Assembly: GCF_002139915.1 (NCBI RefSeq) | Contig: NZ_CP018788.1 | Coordinates: 372,001-436,000 of the forward strand | Length of the DNA stretch: 64,000 nucleotides | From: Campylobacter devanensis | GTDB lineage: Bacteria > Campylobacterota > Campylobacteria > Campylobacterales > Campylobacteraceae | Reading direction: 5' to 3' | Shown: in pieces, positions 23,443 through 31,778 of the stretch | Layout: each line of letters starts with the position of its first letter | How positions within the stretch are numbered: position 1 is the first letter of the stretch | Position numbers and translations under genes: made by a program | The notes under the pieces: model-generated | What the model saw: the letters and a program-made list of their open reading frames with translations, nothing else | What the model was told of the DNA's origin: nothing | Database searches by the model: none

Positions 23443-25803
23443 ATGGATGATATGCAAGAGATACTAGAAGACTTTTTAGTCGAGGCATTTGAGCTTATTG
23501 AGCAAATTGACCATGATTTAGTCGAGTTAGAGGCTAATCCTGAGGATCTAGAATTATTAAATAGGATATTTCGTGTAGCTCATACAGTCAAAGGTAGCTC
23601 GTCATTTTTAAATTTTGATGTTTTAACAAAGCTTACTCACCATATGGAAGATGTGTTAAATAAAGCTCGCCACGGAGAGTTAAAGATAACTCCAGATATT
23701 ATGGATGTAGTGTTAGAATCAGTTGATATGATGAAAGCGCTTTTAAGAAGCATTAGAGAGCGTGGAAATGATGTTGATGCGGGTGTGAATATATCTGATA
23801 TATGCGATAGATTAACTGCTATTAATGAAGGCAGAGATCCAAATGCTGATCATAATATATCTACACAGCCACAAGAAGAGGCGCAATCTAAGCAAGATAG
23901 TCATTTAGAGCCACAATCAGCAATGGATCAAGAGCCAGAGGTGGATGTAAATAGTTTAAGCGAAGCTGAAGTAGAAGCTGAGATCGAAAGATTGCTTAAA
24001 GTTCGTAAAGCTGAAGATCAAGCTAGACGTGATAAGCAAAAACAAAATAGCGAACAATCAGCTGTGCAAACTCCTGAATCAACCCCAGCACCAGAACCAG
24101 CACCAACTCCAGCTGTTAAACCAGTGCCTAAAAAAGAGTCAAAAGAATCAAATGCTCCAGCTCATTCTAGCGCCTCAGCTGTAGAACAAACTATTAGGGT
24201 CGAGGTGAAGCGACTTGATAACTTGATGAATTTAATCGGTGAGCTAGTTCTTGGTAAAAATAGACTTCTTAAAATTTATGATGATGTAGAAGAGAGATAT
24301 GAGGGTGAAAAATTCCTTGAGGAGTTAAACCAAGTAGTAAGTGCATTAAGTTTAGTAACAACTGATATCCAGTTAGCTGTTATGAAGACTAGAATGCTAC
24401 CAATTGCTAAAGTATTTAACAAATTCCCAAGAATGGTGCGTGATTTAAGTCGTGAACTAGGTAAGCAAATTGATCTAGAAATAAGCGGTGAAGAGACAGA
24501 GCTAGATAAATCAATCGTAGAAGAGATTGGCGATCCGCTAGTTCATATCATTAGAAATTCATGTGACCATGGTGTTGAAAGTCCTAAAGAGAGATTAGCA
24601 GCTGGCAAACCTGAAAAAGGTATTATTCAACTAAAAGCTTATAATGAAGGCAATCATATCGTAGTTGAAATAGTAGATGATGGTAAGGGAATTGACGCTT
24701 TAGCTGTTAAGATGAAAGCATTAGAAAGAGGCTTAATCACAGAAAGAGAAGTTGATAGCATGACTGATAAAGAGGCATTTTCGCTTATATTTAAGCCTGG
24801 ATTTTCTATGGCTAAGCAAGTTACAAATGTTAGCGGTCGTGGCGTGGGAATGGATGTTGTCAAGACAAATATCGAAAAGCTAAACGGTATTATAGATATA
24901 GATAGCGAAGTAGGTAGAGGCACGATAATGAAACTCAAAATTCCACTAACTTTAGCTATTATCCAATCATTGTTAGTAGGCTCTCAAGAGGAATTCTACG
25001 CTATACCACTAGCAAGCGTAAAAGAGACTGTTAGAGTTCCAGTAGATAATATTTACACTATTGAAGGTAAAAATGTCCTTAGACTTCGTGATGAAGTTCT
25101 TAGTCTTGTTAGACTTGGTGATCTGTTTGGAGTTAAGCAGGTATTTGAAAGTGGCGATCAAACCTATGTAGTTGTAATCAATGTAGCTGATAGTAAGCTT
25201 GGTATTATTGTAGATAGCTTGATTGGCCAGGAGGAGATTGTTATTAAATCACTTGGTAACTACTTGCAAAATATCCGTGGAATTGCTGGTGGTACAATTA
25301 GAGGCGATGGTAAGGTAACTCTAATTGTAGATGTAGGTATGATTATGGATATGGCTAAAGAGATTAAAGTAGATATCAGAGCCAGTATGGAATCAAGCGC
25401 ACAAATGTCTAAAAAAGAAAAACCAAGCGATTATAAAGTCCTAATCGTAGATGACTCTAAGATGGATAGAACAATTATGCAAAAATCGCTTGAACCAATC
25501 GGCGTAACTGTGATTGAGGCAACAAATGGTATAGAAGCACTAAATATAGTAAAATCAGGCGATCACAGCATAGATGCGATGCTAATAGATATTGAAATGC
25601 CTAGAATGGATGGATATACCCTAGCAGGCGAGATTAGAAAATACTCTAAATATCGCAATCTGCCATTAATTGCCGTTACCAGTAGAACAAGCAAGAGCGA
25701 CCGCTTAAGAGGCGTAGAAGTAGGTATGACTGAGTATATCACCAAACCATACTCACCAGAATACCTAGAAAATGTCGTAAGAAAAAATATAAAGCTAGTG
25801 TAA
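23443..25803 (+). CDS. cheA: Chemotaxis histidine kinase CheA with C-terminal receiver (CheAY)
   Basis: A 786-residue hybrid kinase. The HPt domain (about 5-105) has the phosphorylated His47 in RVAHTVKGSSSF. A Gln/Pro-rich linker (about 140-250) precedes the dimerisation domain (LMNLIGELVLGKNRL), the ATP-binding domain (IIRNSCDHGVESP, VSGRGVGMDVVKTN) and a CheW-like regulatory domain (about 505-640). A receiver domain closes the protein (about 660-786, VLIVDDSKMDRTI, MLIDIEMPRMDGY, TKPYSPEYL). The extra receiver is characteristic of epsilonproteobacteria and may act as a phosphate sink. No separate P2 domain for CheY binding is evident. Confidence 0.97.
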   Translation: MDDMQEILEDFLVEAFELIEQIDHDLVELEANPEDLELLNRIFRVAHTVKGSSSFLNFDVLTKLTHHMEDVLNKARHGELKITPDIMDVVLESVDMMKALLRSIRERGNDVDAGVNISDICDRLTAINEGRDPNADHNISTQPQEEAQSKQDSHLEPQSAMDQEPEVDVNSLSEAEVEAEIERLLKVRKAEDQARRDKQKQNSEQSAVQTPESTPAPEPAPTPAVKPVPKKESKESNAPAHSSASAVEQTIRVEVKRLDNLMNLIGELVLGKNRLLKIYDDVEERYEGEKFLEELNQVVSALSLVTTDIQLAVMKTRMLPIAKVFNKFPRMVRDLSRELGKQIDLEISGEETELDKSIVEEIGDPLVHIIRNSCDHGVESPKERLAAGKPEKGIIQLKAYNEGNHIVVEIVDDGKGIDALAVKMKALERGLITEREVDSMTDKEAFSLIFKPGFSMAKQVTNVSGRGVGMDVVKTNIEKLNGIIDIDSEVGRGTIMKLKIPLTLAIIQSLLVGSQEEFYAIPLASVKETVRVPVDNIYTIEGKNVLRLRDEVLSLVRLGDLFGVKQVFESGDQTYVVVINVADSKLGIIVDSLIGQEEIVIKSLGNYLQNIRGIAGGTIRGDGKVTLIVDVGMIMDMAKEIKVDIRASMESSAQMSKKEKPSDYKVLIVDDSKMDRTIMQKSLEPIGVTVIEATNGIEALNIVKSGDHSIDAMLIDIEMPRMDGYTLAGEIRKYSKYRNLPLIAVTSRTSKSDRLRGVEVGMTEYITKPYSPEYLENVVRKNIKLV

Positions 25804-25812
25804 GGAAGTAAA

Positions 25813-26313
25813 ATGAGCGATAGATTAGGTGAAGTTTTACAAAGACAAAAACAGCAAATAAATGAACCAGAAAATACTAAAGATAGAGAAGAGATAGAAC
25901 AGCTTGTAGGCTTTATCGTTGGGGAAGAGGAATTTGCTATTCCGATTTTATATATCAAAGAGATTATTAAGCCAATTGAGTATACAAGAGTACCTAGCGT
26001 CCCGCCATATGTGTTAGGTGTGTTTAATCTTAGAGGTAGTGTAATTCCTTTAATAGATTTAAGAATTAGATTTAATCTAGAACCTAGCAAAATGACCCCA
26101 AATACTAGATATATCGTTATGCAAGATAACGAGAATATCGCAGGGTTTGTTATAGATAGGCTAACTGAAGCGATTAGAATAAAGACTAATCAAATTGACC
26201 AGCCACCTGAAACTTTGGCAAAAGATAAAGGTATGATACAAGGTATTGGCAAAAGAGATAATAATATCTTAACGATATTAAAGGTTGAATCTTTATTAAA
26301 GCGTGATTTTTAA
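25813..26313 (+). CDS. cheW: Chemotaxis coupling protein CheW
   Basis: A 166-residue scaffold that joins receptors to CheA. The CheW fold covers about residues 30-165, with VGFIVGEEEFAIPILYIKEI and VLGVFNLRGSVIPLIDLR, the conserved NLRG hook. Ribosome-binding site AAGGAAG lies 6 nt before the ATG. It directly follows cheA in the operon. Confidence 0.97.
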   Translation: MSDRLGEVLQRQKQQINEPENTKDREEIEQLVGFIVGEEEFAIPILYIKEIIKPIEYTRVPSVPPYVLGVFNLRGSVIPLIDLRIRFNLEPSKMTPNTRYIVMQDNENIAGFVIDRLTEAIRIKTNQIDQPPETLAKDKGMIQGIGKRDNNILTILKVESLLKRDF

Positions 26314-26322
26314 GGTTTTTAC

Positions 26323-26946
26323 ATGATAAAACTTTGTGTTTTTGATTTTGATTCTACGCTAATGGATGGTGAGACTATCACCATCCTCTCAAGTGCGATG
26401 GGCAAGGATAAAGAAGTTGGCGAGATAACTGCTAGAGCGATGGCGGGCGAGCTTGATTTTTACGAGAGTTTAGTACGACGTGTTAGATTGATTGAGGGTT
26501 TAGAACTTAGTAGGGCACTAGAAATTACATCAAATTTACCATTTATTGCCGGTGCAAAAGAGATAATCGCATATCTAAAATCTAAAAATATTAAGACAGT
26601 TGTATTTAGTGGTGGGTTTCATATTGCTACTGATTCAGCACAAAAAAAGCTTGGCTTTGATCTAAATTTTGCAAATGAGCTTCATCATAAAAATGGTATT
26701 TTAACTGGTAATGTCGGTGGCGAGATGATGTTTGGTGACTCTAAGGGCAAGATGCTTTTACGACTTAAAGATTTTATGGGTTTAAGTAGCGATGAGGTTG
26801 CCTGCGTAGGCGATGGAGCAAACGATTTATCTATGTTTAAAGAGGCTGGCACTGGTATTGCATTTTGTGCAAATAAGATACTAAAAGAGGCAGCAACTCA
26901 CATCATAGATATTAAAGATTTAAATGAGATTAAAAAAATTATATAA
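26323..26946 (+). CDS. serB: Phosphoserine phosphatase SerB
   Basis: A 207-residue HAD phosphatase, last step of serine synthesis. Motif I VFDFDSTLMDGE gives the nucleophile Asp8 and the acid/base Asp10, motif II is VVFSGGFHIA and motif IV is VGDGANDLSMFKEAG. The cap region contains ELDFYESLVRRVRL. It lacks the N-terminal ACT-like extension of enterobacterial SerB. It follows cheW by 9 nt. Confidence 0.95.
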   Translation: MIKLCVFDFDSTLMDGETITILSSAMGKDKEVGEITARAMAGELDFYESLVRRVRLIEGLELSRALEITSNLPFIAGAKEIIAYLKSKNIKTVVFSGGFHIATDSAQKKLGFDLNFANELHHKNGILTGNVGGEMMFGDSKGKMLLRLKDFMGLSSDEVACVGDGANDLSMFKEAGTGIAFCANKILKEAATHIIDIKDLNEIKKII

Positions 26947-26956
26947 AAGGTAGAAA

Positions 26957-27937
26957 ATGAGAGATATTAACTTTTCTCTTTGGTGTGATTTTTTAGAGCG
27001 TGATTTTATAAATTCAGAATTTATAGAATTAATTCAAAATGACACAATCAATGGAGCTACAAGTAATCCAAGTATATTTAAAGAGGCGATTTGTAATTCA
27101 CAAGCCTATAGTGAACAAAAAGCCAAATTTAGCAAAAGAAGCGCAAAAAAGATATATGAAATTTTAGCTACAAACGATATTAAAATGGCAGCACATAAAA
27201 TGCTTGCTAATTATGCAGCTGGAAACGATGGCTTTGTAAGTATTGAAGTAGATCCAAATTTGATCTTAGCTAGTGATATCATCGATGAGGGAAAAAGATT
27301 ATATAATGCGATTAAGATGCCAAATGTGATGATTAAAATTCCAGCTATATCATCTGGATTTGATGCAATGTGCGAATTGATGAAAAAGGGAATTAATGTA
27401 AATGCAACACTGATTTTCTCTAAAGACCAAGCGCAAAATTGTTTAGACGCATTTAAAGAAGGTACTAAAAAATATAGTAAAAAATTTCCACAGACTCCAC
27501 TTCCTCAAGGAGTGATTAGCGTGTTTGTAAGCAGGTTTGATAGACTACTTGATGAAAAGCTTGAAGAGACTGGTAAATTTGGAATTTATAATGCTACAAA
27601 TATCTATAACAAAATTCAAAATGCTGGCCAAAGAAATGTAAGAACACTATTTGCAAGTACTGGAGTAAAGAGTAATCAACTTCCAGCAGATTATTATATT
27701 AAAGAACTTTTGTATCCAAATTCAATTAATACAGCGCCACTTGATACTATTAAATCATTTATCGCAAGTGGCGAATTTACTCCAAAAACTATACCAAGTA
27801 GCGAGGAAATAGATACATTTATGACTAAAGCTAAAGAAGCTGGAGTGGATTATAATAAGGTTTGTGCTAAGCTTTTAGATGATGGCTTGGATGCATTTGT
27901 AGCGGCTTTTGATGAAATTTTGACATCATTATCATAA
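26957..27937 (+). CDS. tal: Transaldolase
   Basis: A 326-residue class I aldolase of the pentose phosphate pathway that moves a dihydroxyacetone unit. NGATSNPSIFKEAI near residue 32 and the Schiff-base Lys127 in NVMIKIPAIS are visible, as are LIFSKDQAQN and VISVFVSRFDRLLDEKL. Length fits the Tal-AB/plant-like type. Campylobacter generally lacks a full oxidative branch, so Tal serves ribose and erythrose 4-phosphate supply. Confidence 0.94.
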   Translation: MRDINFSLWCDFLERDFINSEFIELIQNDTINGATSNPSIFKEAICNSQAYSEQKAKFSKRSAKKIYEILATNDIKMAAHKMLANYAAGNDGFVSIEVDPNLILASDIIDEGKRLYNAIKMPNVMIKIPAISSGFDAMCELMKKGINVNATLIFSKDQAQNCLDAFKEGTKKYSKKFPQTPLPQGVISVFVSRFDRLLDEKLEETGKFGIYNATNIYNKIQNAGQRNVRTLFASTGVKSNQLPADYYIKELLYPNSINTAPLDTIKSFIASGEFTPKTIPSSEEIDTFMTKAKEAGVDYNKVCAKLLDDGLDAFVAAFDEILTSLS

Positions 27938-27959
27938 GCTTAAATTTAGATTTTTTAGC

Positions 27960-27965
27960 TATAAT
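27960..27965 (+). promoter_or_regulatory. -10 box for rplY-pth
   Basis: TATAAT in the 57-nt gap after tal, 30 nt before the rplY start; Shine-Dalgarno AAGGAA at about 27983-27988. Confidence 0.6.
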
Positions 27966-27994
27966 TGCCGCTTATTTTATTTTAAGGAAAGATA

Positions 27995-28531
27995 ATGTTA
28001 GAAGGCATTGTTAGAGAGAGTATTGACAAAAGAAGCACGAAAGCTCTTAGGAAAGATGGTTATCTAATCGCTAACATTTACGCAAAAGGTATTGAAAATA
28101 TCAATGCTGCTTTTAAAGTAAATGATTTTATCAAAGCTGTTAAGGCTAAAAGCGGTTTGAAATTTGATGTCAGCGTAGGTGGTAAAACCTATAATGTTGT
28201 GGTTGTAGATTACCAAAAACACCCAGTAACAAGTATTTTAAAGCATGTTGATTTAAAAGTTGTTTTACCAGAAGTTGAGTCTAAATACCTTGTCCCAGTT
28301 GTCCCTGTAGGTACTCCAGCAGGTATCAAAAATAAAGGTGTTTTACTACAATCTAAAAAACGCTTAAAAGTTAAATGTAAAGGCAAAGACCTTCCAGATA
28401 GCTTTAAAGTAGATGTATCGCCACTTGATATTGATGATACTATCTTAGTTCGTGATATCGAGGCTCCACAAAATGTCCGCATCATCGATGCAGGTCGTGT
28501 AGCTGTCTTAGGTGTGGTAAAAGCTAAGTAA
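27995..28531 (+). CDS. rplY: 50S ribosomal protein L25 (CTC form)
   Basis: A 178-residue L25/TL5/CTC protein that binds 5S rRNA. The N-terminal L25 domain (about 1-90) begins [20 protein letters not shown] and the C-terminal CTC beta domain (about 95-178) is present. The stop and the pth start share a base (TAATG), an arrangement common in many bacteria (ctc-pth). Confidence 0.96.
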   Translation: MLEGIVRESIDKRSTKALRKDGYLIANIYAKGIENINAAFKVNDFIKAVKAKSGLKFDVSVGGKTYNVVVVDYQKHPVTSILKHVDLKVVLPEVESKYLVPVVPVGTPAGIKNKGVLLQSKKRLKVKCKGKDLPDSFKVDVSPLDIDDTILVRDIEAPQNVRIIDAGRVAVLGVVKAK

Positions 28532-29076
28532 TGACTCTAATAGCCGGACTTGGCAACATTGGCAAAGAGTATGAAAATACTCGCCATAATGTTGGATTTA
28601 TGCTTATCGATCTAATCTTAAAAGATGGTGGATATAGCGATGTAAGTTCGGCTAAATTTCAAGGTGAGCTATACAAAAATGGCTCACTTCTTCTTCTTAA
28701 ACCATCTACATATATGAATTCAAGTGGCAAATCCTTAAAAGCTGTAAATGATTTTTACAAACCTAATCACATTATCGTTATCCATGATGATCTTGATATC
28801 GCTTTTGGTGCGATGAGATTTAAAAATGGCGGAAGTAGTGGTGGCCATAATGGAATCAAATCTATTGATTCTTTAATAGGTAATAATTATGATAGGGTTC
28901 GCATAGGTATAGGGCGTAGTGATAGAAGTGTTATTGATTATGTTTTGGGTGAATTTGATAATAGTGAGATGACGCAACTTAATAAAATTTTATCTCATGC
29001 TAAAGAAGCTGTTTTAGCCTTAGCAAATTCTGGTGATATTGCAGCTATTTCATCTAAATTTACACTTAAAGCATAA
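28531..29076 (+). CDS. pth: Peptidyl-tRNA hydrolase
   Basis: A 181-residue hydrolase that frees tRNA from dropped-off peptidyl-tRNA. [19 protein letters not shown] holds Asn17 and the catalytic His19; [11 protein letters not shown] and [11 protein letters not shown] follow; [10 protein letters not shown] is near residue 109. Slightly shorter than E. coli Pth (194). Translation is coupled to rplY. Confidence 0.96.
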   Translation: MTLIAGLGNIGKEYENTRHNVGFMLIDLILKDGGYSDVSSAKFQGELYKNGSLLLLKPSTYMNSSGKSLKAVNDFYKPNHIIVIHDDLDIAFGAMRFKNGGSSGGHNGIKSIDSLIGNNYDRVRIGIGRSDRSVIDYVLGEFDNSEMTQLNKILSHAKEAVLALANSGDIAAISSKFTLKA

Positions 29077-29085
29077 AATTATCTT

Positions 29086-29126
29086 AATCCTAAATTTGAT
29101 ATAATACCAAAATTAAATTTAGGATT
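29086..29126 (+). repeat. Inverted repeat around the nspC promoter and ribosome-binding site
   Basis: AATCCTAAATTT (29086-29097) and its exact reverse complement (29115-29126) flank a TATAAT (29100-29105). The 3' arm contains AGGA, the likely ribosome-binding site of nspC (ATG 29130). Transcripts running in from pth could fold the hairpin and hide the site; transcripts started at the local promoter would lack the 5' arm. It may also act as a weak terminator or operator. Confidence 0.6.
29100..29105 (+). promoter_or_regulatory. -10 box for nspC-flhB
   Basis: TATAAT 24 nt before the nspC start codon, placed inside the loop of the inverted repeat 29086-29126. Confidence 0.5.
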
Positions 29127-29129
29127 AAC

Positions 29130-30263
29130 ATGAAATTAGAAGATATTAAAACTCCAGCCTATGTTTGTGAAGAGGCGAAACTTAAGTCAAATTTGAATAT
29201 ACTTAGTCATGTTGCTAAGGAGAGTGGAGCTAAGGTGCTTTGTGCGCTTAAGGGCTTTGCTTTTTCCCCTGGTATGCCACTTGTCTCCAAAATGTTAAAT
29301 GGTGCTACATGTAGTGGTTTAATAGAAGCTAAATATGCTAAAGAGCATGGTTTTAGAGAAATTCATACCTATTCTCCAGCTTTTAGCGATGATGATATAG
29401 ATGAAGTTTTATCAATTAGCCATCATGTTGTTTTTAATAGTTTTGCACAGTGGAGAAGATTTGCTACTAAGGCTAAAAATAGTAAAGCTAGCATAGGCTT
29501 ACGTGTCAATCCAAATGTCTCAGCTAGTCCAACTGATATGTATAATCCATGTGGAAAATATTCTCGTTTAGGCATTACTAAAACAAACTTTGAATTTAGC
29601 GAGCTTGATGGAATTGATGGATTGCATTTTCACGCACTTTGCGAGGAGAGTGCTCAAAGCTTAGAGATTGTTTTAAAAGCATTTGAAGAGCAATTTGGTC
29701 AGATTATTCCACGTATGAAATGGATTAACTTTGGTGGAGGCCATCACATTACAAAAGCAGGATACGATATAGAGCTATTAATAAATTTAATTAAAAACTT
29801 TTCCCAAAAATATGGTGTACAAGTCTATATTGAACCAGGTGAAGCTGTAGGTTGGGAGTGCGGATTTTTGATTGCAAGTGTGCTTGATATTGTAGATAAT
29901 GAGCAAAAAACTTGTATAATTGATGCCTCGGCTGAATGTCATATGCCTGATACGATTTTAATGCCATATCGTCCAAAAATTAGAGGTGAGAGAGTTGATG
30001 GTAAATTTTGTTACAGATTTGGTGGAGCGACTTGCTTAGCTGGTGATATAGTAGGAGCTGAGGCTGGTGAGCCAATTTACAGCTTTGATAAGCCAATAGA
30101 TATTGGTGATAGGGTAATTTTTGAGGATCAAATTCACTATACAATAGTTAAAAATACCACATTTAATGGCGTTAAGCTTCCAAGTTTGGCAATGATGGAT
30201 GAGAGTGGCAATGTCGCTATTTGGCGTGAATTTGGTTATGATGATTATGCAAAACGAAACTAA
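29130..30263 (+). CDS. nspC: Carboxynorspermidine decarboxylase
   Basis: A 377-residue PLP enzyme of the alanine-racemase fold. The Schiff-base Lys41 lies in VLCALKGFAFSPGMP. WINFGGGHHITKAGYD near residue 207 and YIEPGEAVGWECGF near 238 are the phosphate-binding segments, and IIDASAECHMPDT supplies the second active-site part. In Campylobacter this enzyme acts with carboxyspermidine dehydrogenase to make spermidine from putrescine and aspartate semialdehyde. The dehydrogenase gene is not in this window. Confidence 0.93.
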   Translation: MKLEDIKTPAYVCEEAKLKSNLNILSHVAKESGAKVLCALKGFAFSPGMPLVSKMLNGATCSGLIEAKYAKEHGFREIHTYSPAFSDDDIDEVLSISHHVVFNSFAQWRRFATKAKNSKASIGLRVNPNVSASPTDMYNPCGKYSRLGITKTNFEFSELDGIDGLHFHALCEESAQSLEIVLKAFEEQFGQIIPRMKWINFGGGHHITKAGYDIELLINLIKNFSQKYGVQVYIEPGEAVGWECGFLIASVLDIVDNEQKTCIIDASAECHMPDTILMPYRPKIRGERVDGKFCYRFGGATCLAGDIVGAEAGEPIYSFDKPIDIGDRVIFEDQIHYTIVKNTTFNGVKLPSLAMMDESGNVAIWREFGYDDYAKRN

Positions 30264-30272
30264 GTAGATTAA

Positions 30273-31349
30273 ATGGCAGACGAACAAGAAAAAACCGAAG
30301 AGGCCACCGCCAAGAAGATTGAGGATGCTAGAAATAAAGGTAATGTCCCTAAATCTCAAGATATGAGCGGCTTTGTAACATTGCTTGTAGGATGTGTAGC
30401 ACTCATTGCTTTGATGGGATTTATGGGCGATCGAGTAATGAATTTGTATCTATATTATCAAGATATAATTGGTACCCCGCTTACTAGGGAGCTGTTTTTT
30501 AAGATTGTAATTCATTCGGTTTTACAGTGTTTGCTGATACTTTTACCGCTATTAATTTGCGTGATGATCGCAGGTATTATTGCTAATGTTATGCAGTTTG
30601 GTTTTATTTTTACTACCGAGCCGCTTACGCCAAATTTCTCTAAACTTGACCCAATTAAAGGTCTTGCTAATCTTTTTTCACTCAAAAAAGCTGTGGAGAC
30701 GGTTAAGATTGTAGTTAAAGTTTCGGCAATTTTTGGCTGTGCGTTTTATGTATTTTTACAATTTATTACCGAGTTGCCTTATACAATGTTTTACACGATG
30801 TTTGACCAGTTAGTTTGGCTTAGAAATAAAATGTTTATTCTAGCTGGGATTATGCTCTTGCTCTTTATGCTGATTGCAATTGCAGATATTTTTATCGTAA
30901 GGTATCAATATTTTAAAGGGCTTAGGATGTCCAAACAAGAGGTAAAAGATGAATACAAGCAAATGGATGGAGATCCTCGTGTCAAAGGGCGAATTCGTCA
31001 GCTTCAGATGCAAGCAGCCAAGAAGCGTATGATGCAAAATATTCCAGCAGCTGATGCTATTATAACTAACCCAACTCACTATGCTGTAGCTATCCGTTAT
31101 GATAAAGATAAAGAATCAGCGCCTGTAGTGCTAGCTAAAGGCGTGGATCATTTAGCGCTAAGAATTAGACAGATTGGCATTGAGCATGGAGTGCAAATAG
31201 TAGAAAATCCACCATTGGCTCGTGAGTTATACCGATTGTGCGATGTTGATGATCAGATTCCAGCTACGCTATTTAAGGCTGTGGCTGAAGTACTTACATT
31301 TGTATATTTAGGCAATAAGACTAAATTTGCTAAAAGATTAAATGGGTAA
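30273..31349 (+). CDS. flhB: Flagellar export gate protein FlhB
   Basis: A 358-residue inner-membrane component of the flagellar type III export apparatus. Four membrane segments lie at about 30-55, 78-108, 140-165 and 185-210. The cytoplasmic domain has the autocleavage motif NPTH at 266-269, cut between Asn and Pro to switch export from hook to filament proteins. The N-terminal EKTEEATAKKIEDARNKGNV is typical. Here it follows nspC by 9 nt instead of lying next to motBA as I remember for C. jejuni. Confidence 0.97.
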   Translation: MADEQEKTEEATAKKIEDARNKGNVPKSQDMSGFVTLLVGCVALIALMGFMGDRVMNLYLYYQDIIGTPLTRELFFKIVIHSVLQCLLILLPLLICVMIAGIIANVMQFGFIFTTEPLTPNFSKLDPIKGLANLFSLKKAVETVKIVVKVSAIFGCAFYVFLQFITELPYTMFYTMFDQLVWLRNKMFILAGIMLLLFMLIAIADIFIVRYQYFKGLRMSKQEVKDEYKQMDGDPRVKGRIRQLQMQAAKKRMMQNIPAADAIITNPTHYAVAIRYDKDKESAPVVLAKGVDHLALRIRQIGIEHGVQIVENPPLARELYRLCDVDDQIPATLFKAVAEVLTFVYLGNKTKFAKRLNG

Positions 31350-31577
31350 GTGTTTATTTTTATCATATGCATTGCTTATGGTATAAGATGTTATCTTTAT
31401 TTTGGTTAGCTGAGATTCTTCTATAGAATGTTTAATAGCAGTTGGTATTACTTATGACACATATAATGGTTTTACTTAAAAAATAGTAATTGGTATGAAA
31501 CACAAAAAGGCTTTAGTAGAGTATTGCCTTAATGGTTTTCTTAATGTATATAATGATATAGTAATTAAATCAACTAC
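31350..31577. other. Gap between convergent flhB and thiS
   Basis: A 228-nt stretch with no intact gene. One plus-strand frame near 31420-31580 has protein-like pieces such as CLIAVGITYDTYNGFT and ALVEYCLNGFLNVYNDIV, broken by stops, which might be gene debris; I do not recognise a family. No strong terminator hairpin is seen. Confidence 0.4.
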
Positions 31578-31778
31578 TTAGCCACCACCGACAAATTCAA
31601 CAATTTCGATTTTCATCTGATCTTTTAGTTTGAATTCACTCCAGATAGTCCGTGGGACTATCTGCATATCAACTTCGGCAGCAACTCTATTGCTATCATA
31701 GTTTTGAGATTCTATGAGCTGGGCTAGATTGCTATCATCAGCGATATTAATTAGATTTGAGTTTAGCCAAATTTGCAT
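31578..31778 (-). CDS. thiS: Sulfur carrier protein ThiS
   Basis: A 66-residue ubiquitin-like protein ending in Gly-Gly-Gly (IVEFVGGG). ThiS is adenylated by ThiF and thiocarboxylated at the terminal glycine to supply sulfur for the thiazole of thiamine. The segment NYDSNRVAAEVDMQIVPR fits the ThiS pattern (..vAvevN..ivpr..w). Its ATG shares a base with the ABC-F stop (TAATG). No other thiamine gene is next to it, so its ThiF/ThiG partners must be elsewhere. Confidence 0.88.
   Translation of the reverse strand: MQIWLNSNLINIADDSNLAQLIESQNYDSNRVAAEVDMQIVPRTIWSEFKLKDQMKIEIVEFVGGG

Noticed and set aside
23443-25803. Receiver domain on CheA as an unusual fusion
   Set aside because: CheA with a C-terminal receiver is normal for epsilonproteobacteria.
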